From CAYNJF01 sp964351745 (GTDB lineage Bacteria; Pseudomonadota; Gammaproteobacteria; Berkiellales; Berkiellaceae), in assembly GCA_964351745.1 (NCBI GenBank), contig CAYGPI010000006.1, forward strand, positions 1-57,620: a stretch of DNA of 57,620 nucleotides. Reading direction: 5' to 3'. The notes below the pieces were generated by a model, which saw only the letters and a list, made by a program, of their open reading frames with translations, did not search any database and was not told the origin of the DNA. Of this stretch, positions 1 to 8,800 are shown piece after piece. The first letter of the stretch is position 1. Each line of letters opens with the position of its first letter. A program made the translations under genes and the position numbers.

Positions 1-60
1 GCTTAAACAGCTATGGGCAGCTTATTTTGGAGGGCTTCATATGATGAGTCCGCTAAAAGC

Positions 61-190
61 AATCAAAATCTGGGTGTCTATTTTGTCATCCCGTGAGCCA
101 CATTAAGCCAAATACATAGACTTGCCACAAGAATGGTTAATATTGGAATCAAAATCTGGGTGTCTATTTTGTCTTTCTATTTTGTCTTTC
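61..190. repeat. 27-bp exact direct repeat carrying the GACACCC motif
   Basis: Bases 61-87 and 147-173 are identical over 27 bp, with a period of 86 bp. On the minus strand both contain TAGACACCCAGATTTTG. Bases 163-177 are followed by an overlapping copy at 176-190, a 13-bp slippage-type duplication. The same core recurs in other gaps of the first 15 kb. Bases 2-106 also read as an open frame without a start, ending LSSREPH-stop, which may be the tail of a gene lying left of the window; I could not identify it. No complete gene lies in 1-204. Confidence 0.75.
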
Positions 191-204
191 ACTAGTAAAA
201 ATGA

Positions 205-2481
205 CTATGCTGGCTTATGGTCTTGATTTTGCTCAGGCTTGGTTGGACCTAATATTTTTTTCTGTTCAAGGGTTTGATTGACGGTGTTGCTTATGTCTAA
301 CAACACTTCAACAAGTTGATCATCAGAGGCCTTAGGCTTACTTCTGGTGATATTAAATTCTTCCATCAGCAAATCAACAGCATTATAACTTAGTTCCAAC
401 AAGTCTTTGCTCGTTAGATTTTCTTTTGCTAGAGTTTCTTTAATTGAATCTATAGTTTTTGCAATAACCTTACTTCTTTCATCTCTGGAAGTTTGTGCAT
501 CTGCTGAAAACGACATGGTTAATGACAGTTGTCTTTTTCTAGGAGTGTCGACCTTTTCTTGAAGAGCCTCTAAACTGTTAAGCATCTCATTTAAGCTTTC
601 ATGGAGAGTGCTCAGTTCTTTTTGGCTTAAATTTAAAAGTTTATCCTGTTCATTCTCATGACATCGTATCATACCAATTGGGATAAATTCCACAGTATCA
701 CTTCCATCAAATTCCTCCACGGCAGCAGCAGGTAACTCATTCAATGCTACAGATTCATTAATGACCACGCTTCCAGTTGACGCTTCCAAATCTACAGCTT
801 CTCTTAAAATATCATTAGTTTCATTGATAACCACACTTCCAGCCCAAACATCCATTTCATCCATTACCTCAAAATCATCAAAGTCAGAAGAAGAGTGGCT
901 TGTTGATTGAGCATCAAGCGCTCTCATTTGACTAGCTGTCATAGGTTTGATTTCGAGCGGATCTTCTTTGATGCCCCAAAACTCCTTCATTTTGATTTGG
1001 TGAAATTCAGGCTCCATACTGTTTGAGACCTTCTGAATGTAAGTAACGTCAGCTTGTGTAGCTGCAGATGAAATCAAGTCTGATGCTGATTTGGCTACTA
1101 ACATTTTTTTCGTCACTGAAGTTGAGGAGGCTTCAAAACCATCAAAAGAATCAGACAAATCATCAGATACAGAGCCATGTGAACTAAGTTCAGTAATCAC
1201 TCTATCTTCTTCAATATTCATCAACGAGCTATCGACACCATCAGGAGATTTAACATACATGGTACAGATTGTGGGTTCATCTGTTTTGACAATCAACATA
1301 GTGCCAACAGGAGAGTTCTCAAGCGCCTTACTGATCTGCTCTAATGTCATTTTATCACTCATATAAGGAGTCAGCTCATCTATCATTTTATTAGATGTTG
1401 GTTGGCTTACAGTTTCTTGCTGTGGGCTTTTAAGTTCTTGCTGATAAGCTTTATTTAAAGTATTTTGAATGACATCCCAAGTTGGTCTTTTGGTGTAATC
1501 AGCATCTAACATTTGTGCTACCAGATCGTAAACAGCATTCATTTCTGGACTCAAATCTTTAGGCCTATTTTCGCCAAGCACATCACTAAAGGCATCTTCA
1601 AGTTGAGGGTGCACCCCTTCATGGATAGATTTTAAACTTTCAAAGAAGGCAAGTCCTGGTGATATCTTATTGGTTGCCACCCCAGGTCCTTTTGTTAAAA
1701 ACTCTGCCATCGTTAAGCCCATGGCGTAGATATCAGATGAATGGCTGAAGCGATTACTTTTGGGAATTTCTGGTCCCATATAGAGGATAGTGCCGCACGC
1801 ATAACTTCCAATGACGGGTTGCCCTGTCTCGTGCTTAGTGGCCAACCCAAAATCAATGACTTTCACTTTCTTGGTAACTGGATCATACATGATATTATCT
1901 GGCTTTAAGTCTCTATGTACAACGTGAAGATTGTTATTAACACTGTCCATTTCATGTGACAGTGCATGCATCATACCCAGCATTTCTGGCAAGGGCATCT
2001 TACCAATAAAATTTCTTAGACTTTGACCTTTAGCCAGCTTCATAAAGCTATTATTTTCAAGCCCATCTACATACTCGCCAACTCTATCTAACATTTCATT
2101 TTCATGAATGATTTCTTCTAACTCGGCAGGGTTGTTGGGGTTTTGCTCTTTAATAGCGACCCACTCCCCATCATCTATTGATTGAGCAAGATAAACTTTC
2201 CCAAAAGCACCTTGGCCAAGCTTATAAAATTCATCACTATTAGGACTACGATATATGCTGTATCCCGTCCCCGAATTTGTAATGAACACATCCCACTCTA
2301 GTCCAGGAATCTCATTGGAGGTGAGTACGCCTTTGAAGGGTTTACCATGAGCTTCTACGTGTCTCATTTGGAATAAACGAATCCTGAAGTTAAGCTCTTT
2401 TGAATCAAGCTGTTGCCCACCTCTATCGGAATTCAGGTGTGGCGCAAATACACGCTTAGGCTTTTCCTTCGTATCATTCAT
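205..2481 (-). CDS. Hanks-type serine/threonine protein kinase with long unclassified C-terminal region
   Basis: This is a 758-residue eukaryote-like kinase that should transfer phosphate from ATP to Ser/Thr of a bacterial or host protein. The catalytic core spans about residues 85-350 and looks complete: glycine loop GQGAFGKV (89-96), VAIK lysine (K111), HRDLKPDN (189-196), DFG (210-212), a GTILYMGPE activation-loop end at 230-238 where APE is usual, SSD (D250), and a KRP arginine (R342). Residues 360-758 match nothing I recognise. They are acidic and Ser-rich, hold two copies of GSVVINE about 22 residues apart near 545-570, and end in a charged helical segment. No membrane segment or PASTA domain is present, so it is cytosolic or exported. 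A second kinase lies at 19686. There is no good Shine-Dalgarno; an AGGAG lies about 28 nt upstream. A translocated effector is plausible but unproven. Confidence 0.9.
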   Translation of the reverse strand: MNDTKEKPKRVFAPHLNSDRGGQQLDSKELNFRIRLFQMRHVEAHGKPFKGVLTSNEIPGLEWDVFITNSGTGYSIYRSPNSDEFYKLGQGAFGKVYLAQSIDDGEWVAIKEQNPNNPAELEEIIHENEMLDRVGEYVDGLENNSFMKLAKGQSLRNFIGKMPLPEMLGMMHALSHEMDSVNNNLHVVHRDLKPDNIMYDPVTKKVKVIDFGLATKHETGQPVIGSYACGTILYMGPEIPKSNRFSHSSDIYAMGLTMAEFLTKGPGVATNKISPGLAFFESLKSIHEGVHPQLEDAFSDVLGENRPKDLSPEMNAVYDLVAQMLDADYTKRPTWDVIQNTLNKAYQQELKSPQQETVSQPTSNKMIDELTPYMSDKMTLEQISKALENSPVGTMLIVKTDEPTICTMYVKSPDGVDSSLMNIEEDRVITELSSHGSVSDDLSDSFDGFEASSTSVTKKMLVAKSASDLISSAATQADVTYIQKVSNSMEPEFHQIKMKEFWGIKEDPLEIKPMTASQMRALDAQSTSHSSSDFDDFEVMDEMDVWAGSVVINETNDILREAVDLEASTGSVVINESVALNELPAAAVEEFDGSDTVEFIPIGMIRCHENEQDKLLNLSQKELSTLHESLNEMLNSLEALQEKVDTPRKRQLSLTMSFSADAQTSRDERSKVIAKTIDSIKETLAKENLTSKDLLELSYNAVDLLMEEFNITRSKPKASDDQLVEVLLDISNTVNQTLEQKKILGPTKPEQNQDHKPA

Positions 2482-2992
2482 GGTAAACTTTAAACTAAGT
2501 CATATATTCTCCTGACAAAAATTTGAGCAAAAAAGTTCATTTTTTGTTATCTTCCGCTGGGTACCGTATTGGCTCATATTTAAGGAAACCACGGAGCAGA
2601 TCAAAAGCGTTCAAAAGGGACACCCTGTTCTGAACTAATCATACTTTCTTAAAGAGCAACTTGATTTGTATAGTTGTTATAGAAACTTTGTCTGTAAGGC
2701 TTCTGAATACCGACAAAGCAAGTAGAGGGGCGCATTATTTCTCCATGTGATAAACAGGGTAGTGAAAATGCTTGCGCTTGTTTCAAGACTTGAGTTTCAA
2801 TATAGTAGCCAGGGTTGGATTTTCATGTGTGAAAGCCTTGCATATTGCTCATGTTTTTGATTGGATAGAAAAATCGATACTAGAGCCAGCCATTGAGATT
2901 CTGGCGCTGAGTATAAACGCACTTGATTTTTGGCATATATTACGCAAAGGTAGGGCCAACACATTATCAATAAGCAAGGGTATGGTGTTTAA
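2482..2992. other. Gene-poor gap between divergent kinase and pirin genes
   Basis: A 511-bp gap holding one copy of the dispersed motif at 2611-2625 (AAAAGGGACACCC). An open frame at 2772-2996 overlaps the pirin start by four bases but has no recognisable protein features. Promoters for both flanking genes must lie here; I cannot place them with confidence. Confidence 0.5.
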
Positions 2993-3889
2993 ATGAAATC
3001 TATTAGTAAAATAGTAGCTGCGAAAGCATTTACTTCTAATTCGGACGCTAAACAATCGTACCGCGTTATTGGGACACTTGATATCAATGGTAAAGGCACG
3101 CAACACGCCATTGCGGATGTTGATCCTTTTATCTTTCTCGATGAAACTAGTATGCGTGGTGATAGCCCGTGGCCATTCCCCAGGCACCCACATTCCGGGT
3201 TAGTAGCAATGACTTATATGCTGTCTGGCGAAATGACGCCATGGGATAACCGCCAAGGAAAAAATAAAAATAATAACCGTGCTGGCGGTATTTATTATAT
3301 TAATTCTGGCCAGGGTATTGTGCATGAAGAAGAGCCCGTCATCACTGGAGATCGCTTACGATGGCTGCAATTGTGGATCAATCCGGGTATTTATTCTGAT
3401 AGCTTGCCAGAAGCGTCAACACAGATGGCTCCTCAAGCAATGATCCCGGTATATCGAGAAGTGGGTGCTGAGGTCCGTGTAGTCATTGGCCAAGCGTTTA
3501 ATCAGGAGTCTCCAATTATTCCTGATTGGCCAATTCAGTATTTACATATTCTATTAAAACCAAAACAGAGAATTATACTGCCTCTACCAGAGTCTGTGTG
3601 GCAGGGATTTATTTATCTTTTAAATGGACAAGGTGTGTTTGGTCAAAATCAAGTAAAAGCAGAGGTGCGCGATTGTTTGGTTGTCGGACATGAAGATGTT
3701 GCTAGTATTGAGGCATGGAATACTAGCGACACCGATGCGCTAGAATTTGTTTTTCTGTGCGGTAAGCCGCACCATAAACCATTCTACAAAATATTGGGTG
3801 GTGGTGGCGCATTGATTGCTGACACAGAAAAGAATGCCCATTCATCTATGCAGCAATATGAGGCTAATCCAGACCAGTTTGGCCTATAG
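2993..3889 (+). CDS. Pirin family protein (metal-binding bicupin)
   Basis: Pirins are bicupin proteins with one metal ion in the N-terminal cupin. Several bacterial members show quercetin 2,3-dioxygenase activity and others act as redox or transcription cofactors, so the substrate here is open. The metal-binding motifs are visible: RHPHSGL gives H65 and H67, and GQGIVHEEE gives H111 and E113, the usual three-His-one-Glu set. Length (298 residues) is normal for the family. The C-terminal cupin (about 170-290) shows the usual pattern ending in FLCGKPHHKPF. The start keeps the family's N-terminus, though Shine-Dalgarno complementarity is weak (AAGGG about 13 nt upstream). No operon partner is evident; dispersed motifs lie on both sides. 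Confidence 0.88.
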   Translation: MKSISKIVAAKAFTSNSDAKQSYRVIGTLDINGKGTQHAIADVDPFIFLDETSMRGDSPWPFPRHPHSGLVAMTYMLSGEMTPWDNRQGKNKNNNRAGGIYYINSGQGIVHEEEPVITGDRLRWLQLWINPGIYSDSLPEASTQMAPQAMIPVYREVGAEVRVVIGQAFNQESPIIPDWPIQYLHILLKPKQRIILPLPESVWQGFIYLLNGQGVFGQNQVKAEVRDCLVVGHEDVASIEAWNTSDTDALEFVFLCGKPHHKPFYKILGGGGALIADTEKNAHSSMQQYEANPDQFGL

Positions 3890-3893
3890 GAAG

Positions 3894-3990
3894 TAAAAGG
3901 ACACGCCTGTTAGTGATGGCTGAGATTATTTGTAAAGATCAAAAGGCAGCTTAAAAGGGGAGCTTAAAAGGGACACCCAATTTTGCCGTC
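3894..3990. repeat. Two copies of the GGACACCC-type motif
   Basis: Right after the pirin stop lie a degenerate copy (AAAAGGACACGCC, 3896-3908) and a good copy (AAAAGGGACACCCAATTTTG, 3967-3986). The good copy matches the motif at 1-190 and 5421-5488. No coding potential was seen. Confidence 0.55.
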
Positions 3991-4066
3991 TTGCTAGAAA
4001 CAAAAATACTCGAAAATCATAAGTATCTTTTGCCAATACGTTATATTTTCAAAGGCATCAGTTATA

Positions 4067-5359
4067 TTACTTAAGAGTGGCTATTTTGGGCGCTATTTTA
4101 TTTGTGCTCACATCATGTTCTGCCTTTTGAGACAAAGGCGGCAGTTCAGGCTTTAGCTCAAACTGGTGAGCAATGACTTGTGGTGATTGGCTTACGGTTA
4201 AATGCCACTGTTTACCTGCTACAACAGATTGCCACCATGTCTCCATAAGTTTTGGTGTCATTTTTTCCCATGCAGGAGTATCCATAACTAAGGCTTCACT
4301 CATTCGACGTGCTAGTATTAATTGCTCGTTGTTTTGATTATTCTGAGCGGCTGCCCATTGCTCAATGGCTTGTGGCGTAAGTTCATCTGAAAATAATTGC
4401 TGGAGACTCATTGCGTCATTGATAGCCTTGAATGCTCCAGAAGCAGTGTGAGGTCTTAGCACGGCTGCGCAATCACCAATAAAAAATGTCCTACTCTGGT
4501 AGGGAGCAGGTATAGTGCCGTCATAGATGGCCTGTAAAAATGGCTCTTTGGTTTGAGTAACCATATCAGATATCTCTTTAGGCAGAGATTCCTTTGCAAG
4601 ATGGTGTAGTTTAGTTATTTGATCTTCGCTGATATGCTTAGGTGAGATAGAGCTTGCATAGTCTATATCGCGATGTCTCATAGGCGTATACATGACCCAA
4701 TTAAGTAAAGTCTCCTTAGTCTGCTCAAAGTCTGGTGAAGGAATCCGATAAATCAATATATGACCATTCGGATAAACATAATAAGGGACATGTTTATCAA
4801 ATATATGAGTATTTTCTAAGTCAGAGGAAGCTATTGTTCCTCTCCAGGCGACATAGCCCGTGAATTTTGTATTGTGCTTTGGAAAAACTAATGGACTCAA
4901 GGTTGAGTGGAATCCATCTGCTGCAACCAAGTAATCAAAGGTATAGCCTTTTCCTCTTTGAGTTGTAACTTGGCATTGCTCTGGGGTAAATTTGACCTCG
5001 GATACTACCTGACCTTGAAGGTAATGGTCATCAGGAAGCCTACAGCGTAATTGATTATAGATATCTGACCAATTTAGCCCAAGGCCAACTAATGGTTGCT
5101 CAAAGATACGTTGATTGGCTTGTGTATTAAATGAGCGTCCCGAAAAAGGGACTCTGGGTATATCTGATGAGAATAGGCATGCATCCACACATTGCTTCAC
5201 AAAAGATTCTTGTAATACGATACCAGCACCTCGTGTAGATAAGCTATGCTTAGAGCGCTCTAGTACAGTAACTTCTAATCCAAGCTCTCTGAGTAGTATT
5301 GCCGCAGCAAGCCCTGCAATAGAGCCACCAATGATACCCACCTTCATATAAAGATCCAT
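4067..5359 (-). CDS. FAD-dependent monooxygenase, 2,6-dihydroxypyridine hydroxylase-like
   Basis: This is a 430-residue class A flavoprotein monooxygenase of the para-hydroxybenzoate hydroxylase fold, which would use NAD(P)H and O2 to hydroxylate a small aromatic or heterocyclic substrate. The N-terminal dinucleotide fold reads VGIIGGSIAGLAAA (7-20), followed by the acidic VLERS strand end. The second FAD contact FIGDCAAVLRPHTASGA lies near 293-310. GYVAWRGTI near residue 168 is typical of the 2,6-dihydroxypyridine 3-monooxygenase subgroup. The last ~50 residues are polar. The start could instead be the ATG four codons in (5347); neither has a clear Shine-Dalgarno. It stands alone between repeat-bearing gaps, so context does not reveal a pathway. 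Confidence 0.85.
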   Translation of the reverse strand: MDLYMKVGIIGGSIAGLAAAILLRELGLEVTVLERSKHSLSTRGAGIVLQESFVKQCVDACLFSSDIPRVPFSGRSFNTQANQRIFEQPLVGLGLNWSDIYNQLRCRLPDDHYLQGQVVSEVKFTPEQCQVTTQRGKGYTFDYLVAADGFHSTLSPLVFPKHNTKFTGYVAWRGTIASSDLENTHIFDKHVPYYVYPNGHILIYRIPSPDFEQTKETLLNWVMYTPMRHRDIDYASSISPKHISEDQITKLHHLAKESLPKEISDMVTQTKEPFLQAIYDGTIPAPYQSRTFFIGDCAAVLRPHTASGAFKAINDAMSLQQLFSDELTPQAIEQWAAAQNNQNNEQLILARRMSEALVMDTPAWEKMTPKLMETWWQSVVAGKQWHLTVSQSPQVIAHQFELKPELPPLSQKAEHDVSTNKIAPKIATLK

Positions 5360-5420
5360 AGTGCATATTTGATATCAGCAACTCTACTAAATTAAGGGCT
5401 AACATTCAAATATGAATGTA

Positions 5421-5488
5421 CTGGTTAAAAACGAGAAAGGACCCCCAAATTTCACTGGTTAACAACGAGAAAGGACACCCAAATTTCA
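5421..5488. repeat. 34-bp tandem duplication of the GGACACCC-type motif
   Basis: Bases 5421-5454 and 5455-5488 are head-to-tail copies of 34 bp with two mismatches. Each contains GAGAAAGGACMCCCAAATTT, the second with the consensus GGACACCC and the first with GGACCCCC. Confidence 0.85.
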
Positions 5489-5832
5489 AAGCTTTCATTC
5501 CTATATCCTGGATGTTAAGAATATTGGGTAATTCATTTGTGATTATTGATGGTTGGCTGGTTTTTAAGCAACGGACACTTCGAAAAAAGGTATTAAATCA
5601 ATGGCTTGTATGGATGTTGCAATTAATGGCTCACGGCTATCCTCCATGGTTACTTGATAATATACCCTTAGAGGTATATATAGATTTATACCCTGCAGGG
5701 TCTAAGTCTGCTTATATACCAATATAGGTAAAAAGATTTATGTTGTGTGGGAGCCGTTTATGATCATGCGTTCACCTAATGGGCTAGCTCTTCTGCACGA
5801 ACTATTTTGATTCTAGATTAAAGCAATGTTGA

Positions 5833-5870
5833 AAAAGATGGATACCAACGTCTTCTGGTATCCATCTTTT
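5833..5870 (-). terminator. Intrinsic terminator of the helicase-ankyrin gene
   Basis: A perfect 15-bp stem (5833-5847 pairing with 5856-5870) with an 8-nt loop lies 7 bp past the stop of the gene at 5878. Read on the minus strand it ends in a run of five T. Confidence 0.8.
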
Positions 5871-5877
5871 CTAACCT

Positions 5878-8800
5878 CTATTTTCCTAAGTGAAAAGAGC
5901 TTTTAGTGCTAACTTCATTCTCTGATTGAGCCACATTCATAGAGTTTTCCCTGACGGCATGAAACATGTTCAAAAGCTCACCTGCAGGTGCCTGAGGTTG
6001 TGATTTCTGTGCGGTCCTTTCAATCATGCTATAAATTTCATCTTTGAACTCGAGACTGACTTCATCACTGGCATCTATATGCTCTCTCAATCTTTTTAAA
6101 CTTAGATCATGGACGTGAATACCTGCATCAAGCAAAATCTGAACAATGCTAGGGTTGCCAAATCCCGCAATAATAGGAAGCATCGAAACACAATGCTGTC
6201 CCTGCTTTAAATTGACATTTGAGCCTTTTTTAATCAATAGCCTGAAAACATCTTCTCGATCATTAGCAGCTGCAATATACAAAGCTGTTTCATTATATGC
6301 AGGGCCTGGTCCTTGACGAGCATCGATATCTGCTCCTGCATCTAATAGCAATTGCACAGTGCTTAAGTGCCCATTCCATGCAGCCGCGAATAGAGCGGTC
6401 ATGCCTTTCAAAGGGCCTGCCTCTTGTTGAGTATCAACAGAAGCACCGAAATCTAATAGTAATTTTGCAACTTTATCATTTCCCTTCGTGCAAGTTGTTA
6501 CCAAAGGGGTTTCGCCTTCATACGGCCCGGCCTGAATAAATTGATTTGGATTTGCATTGGCTTTAAGTAAAGGCTCTACTATGCGATCATGGCCTGTAGT
6601 AGCCACGGTTAGTGCAGTATAACCTTGAAACTGACCATAGGGCACGATTCTATTCACATCGGCATCAGAATCAAGTAACAGTTCCACCATAGGCAAGTTG
6701 CTATTTGATGTGGCTTCAACAAGAAGAGTAGCTCCTTTGCTAAAACCATGAGCAATGATCAAATTCGTATTGGCCTTATTCTCAATTAGAAATTTTGCTA
6801 TAGGCATAAGCATATTTATAACTGCGTACTCCAGAGCCGTTTCACCTTCATGCTCGCCATTTGACTGCACTTGATTGATATCTACGCGCTTTTGAACTAG
6901 ATATTGCACAAGTTCTAAATGATTTGATTTGACTGCGCAGAAAAGAGGCGTTAATCCTAATTCATTGTACATCTCTAAATCAGCACCGTTTTCCACTAGT
7001 AACTTGGCACATTTTAACTGTCTATTCAAGCAAGCTAGTGCTAAAGGAGAATAGCCACCATGGGTTACACAATTTAGCTCTTCTTCCTTAATGTTGACAA
7101 AACCATCGACTAGTAGCTCTTTGACAACTCTATCAAACCCACCTTTGATGGCCACACTTAATGTTGATATGCCAGCGTATTTTCCTGATGTTACGATTGT
7201 GTCTTTATAGCTAAGCTTTCGAGACTTTCTAAGGGCGGCAACCAGAGATGGTTGGTTGGTTACGGCTGCAAGAAAAATAGGCGGACAAAAGGCATATTCT
7301 CCTGTTTGATCCACATAGTTTAAGTTGATATTTTTTAAACGAATTTGTTTCAGCGCTTTGTTTGTTCTCTTTTTAAGAATTAGTGCCAGTAATTTTTTTT
7401 CATTGTCATGAGTAGCTGCTGTAGGGTTGTCAATGGATGACTGGAGAGCTTTAGAAATATTTTTATTCATCTTGTTGATTTGCTCATACGCAAAGTTAAC
7501 TGTTTCAGACGATTTCTTGGCTTCGGCTATTTGACTAATTTTAGAGATAGGCCTCTTGTTTTGTCTTTGAGCGCCTTTTAAGGGAGCAGCAGGGCTCTTA
7601 GTCTTGGATGCGTTATTGTTTTTCTCTCTATGAAGGCGTACTTGTTCTTCAATTATTTGTCTCTTTTTCGCGAGAGTTTCCTCAGACTTTGTATCTGGCG
7701 TTATTTTGCTAGCAACACGAGTTGTTACTGTACGGTCATCTTCCGAAGATTTTCCTTCTTTCTTCGGGGGGGTTGCATTTGAGCTTGTCCTTAAAGTTGT
7801 GCTTGAAGTGGCACTTGTTGAAACCTGCCTAGCATTTGGCTGAGGCTCGTACTTAGATAAAAATTGAGCAATAGCAAACTCATCGACGCCATTTTTAGTA
7901 AGTTCTGATTTGGCTTCTAAAAGTAGCGCTTTCAACTTGTCATACTGCTCTTCCCCTTTTAGCACTGTCGCTATTTTGCGGTATTCTGCAATCGTATGGG
8001 CTTTGATCTCTAAATCCGGCTGGGTACTGGTTTCAGCTTCTTTCACTTTGGATCTTGCTTTTGCTTGATTTATAATTTCCTCTATAAAAGAGATCAGATT
8101 GCGACGATATATAGATGAGTCTAAAACAACAGTCCCTTCGCTTCTTGCAATAGCGACAAAAAGATGACTGAGTGGTTTTGCAAAATCTGAATTTCTTATG
8201 GGAGCTGATCTGCTCATTTCCTTATCAATGGCCTTGAAAGCCTCATCGAAAAATGGCTCATAAATGATAACATGTTCATACTGCAAGCCAATGATATCTT
8301 CAGGAGAAAACACCTGGAAACCTTTAGCGTTATACAGTGATTGAGCTTCTTCAATCAAGCTTGGATGAGTGATAACACAAGTTCGAAGTCTATCAGAGAC
8401 TAAAGATCTTATTCGCTTTAATGTTTGAGGCGACTTTTTAGAGTTGCTGAATAATACATCACCATCATTCTCAATATGCTCGCAAGCACTGTCAAAAGTT
8501 TGTTCGTGCTTGTTTTTTGGAGTGAGCTCTATGCGTAAATCATTAATTTGCGATGCGATAGACATCACGCTTTTTGGGCACCGATAAGGGAACTTCAAGG
8601 TAATAGACTGTACGATCATGGGGCTTGGATATAGGCGTTGAATATAAATTTTGCTAGGAATGTCATCTTTAAGACATTGCCCATCCCCATGTAAATAGTA
8701 TACATGACCACGTAGAGCCAACTCTGAAGCAGATTTCAACTGGCAATTTGATAGATTTTGGGCTTCATCTAATAGTACTTTATAGTATTTGGTACGAGTA

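Larger units (their letters stand above)
5360..5877. other. Gap with tandem motif copies and an unrecognised open frame
   Basis: A 518-bp gap. It begins with the 34-bp tandem repeat, then carries an open frame (5416-5727, plus strand, 103 codons) whose start lies inside the repeat. The translation has a hydrophobic stretch and no family I recognise, so I treat it as chance or as a decayed remnant. The downstream terminator hairpin is at 5833-5870. Confidence 0.45.

Noticed and set aside
2772..2996. 74-codon frame touching the pirin start
   Set aside because: No ribosome site and no protein-like features; the overlap with the pirin ATG is probably chance.
5416..5727. 103-codon plus-strand frame after the tandem repeat
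   Set aside because: Start lies in the repeat; no family recognised. Kept only as a note in the gap entry.
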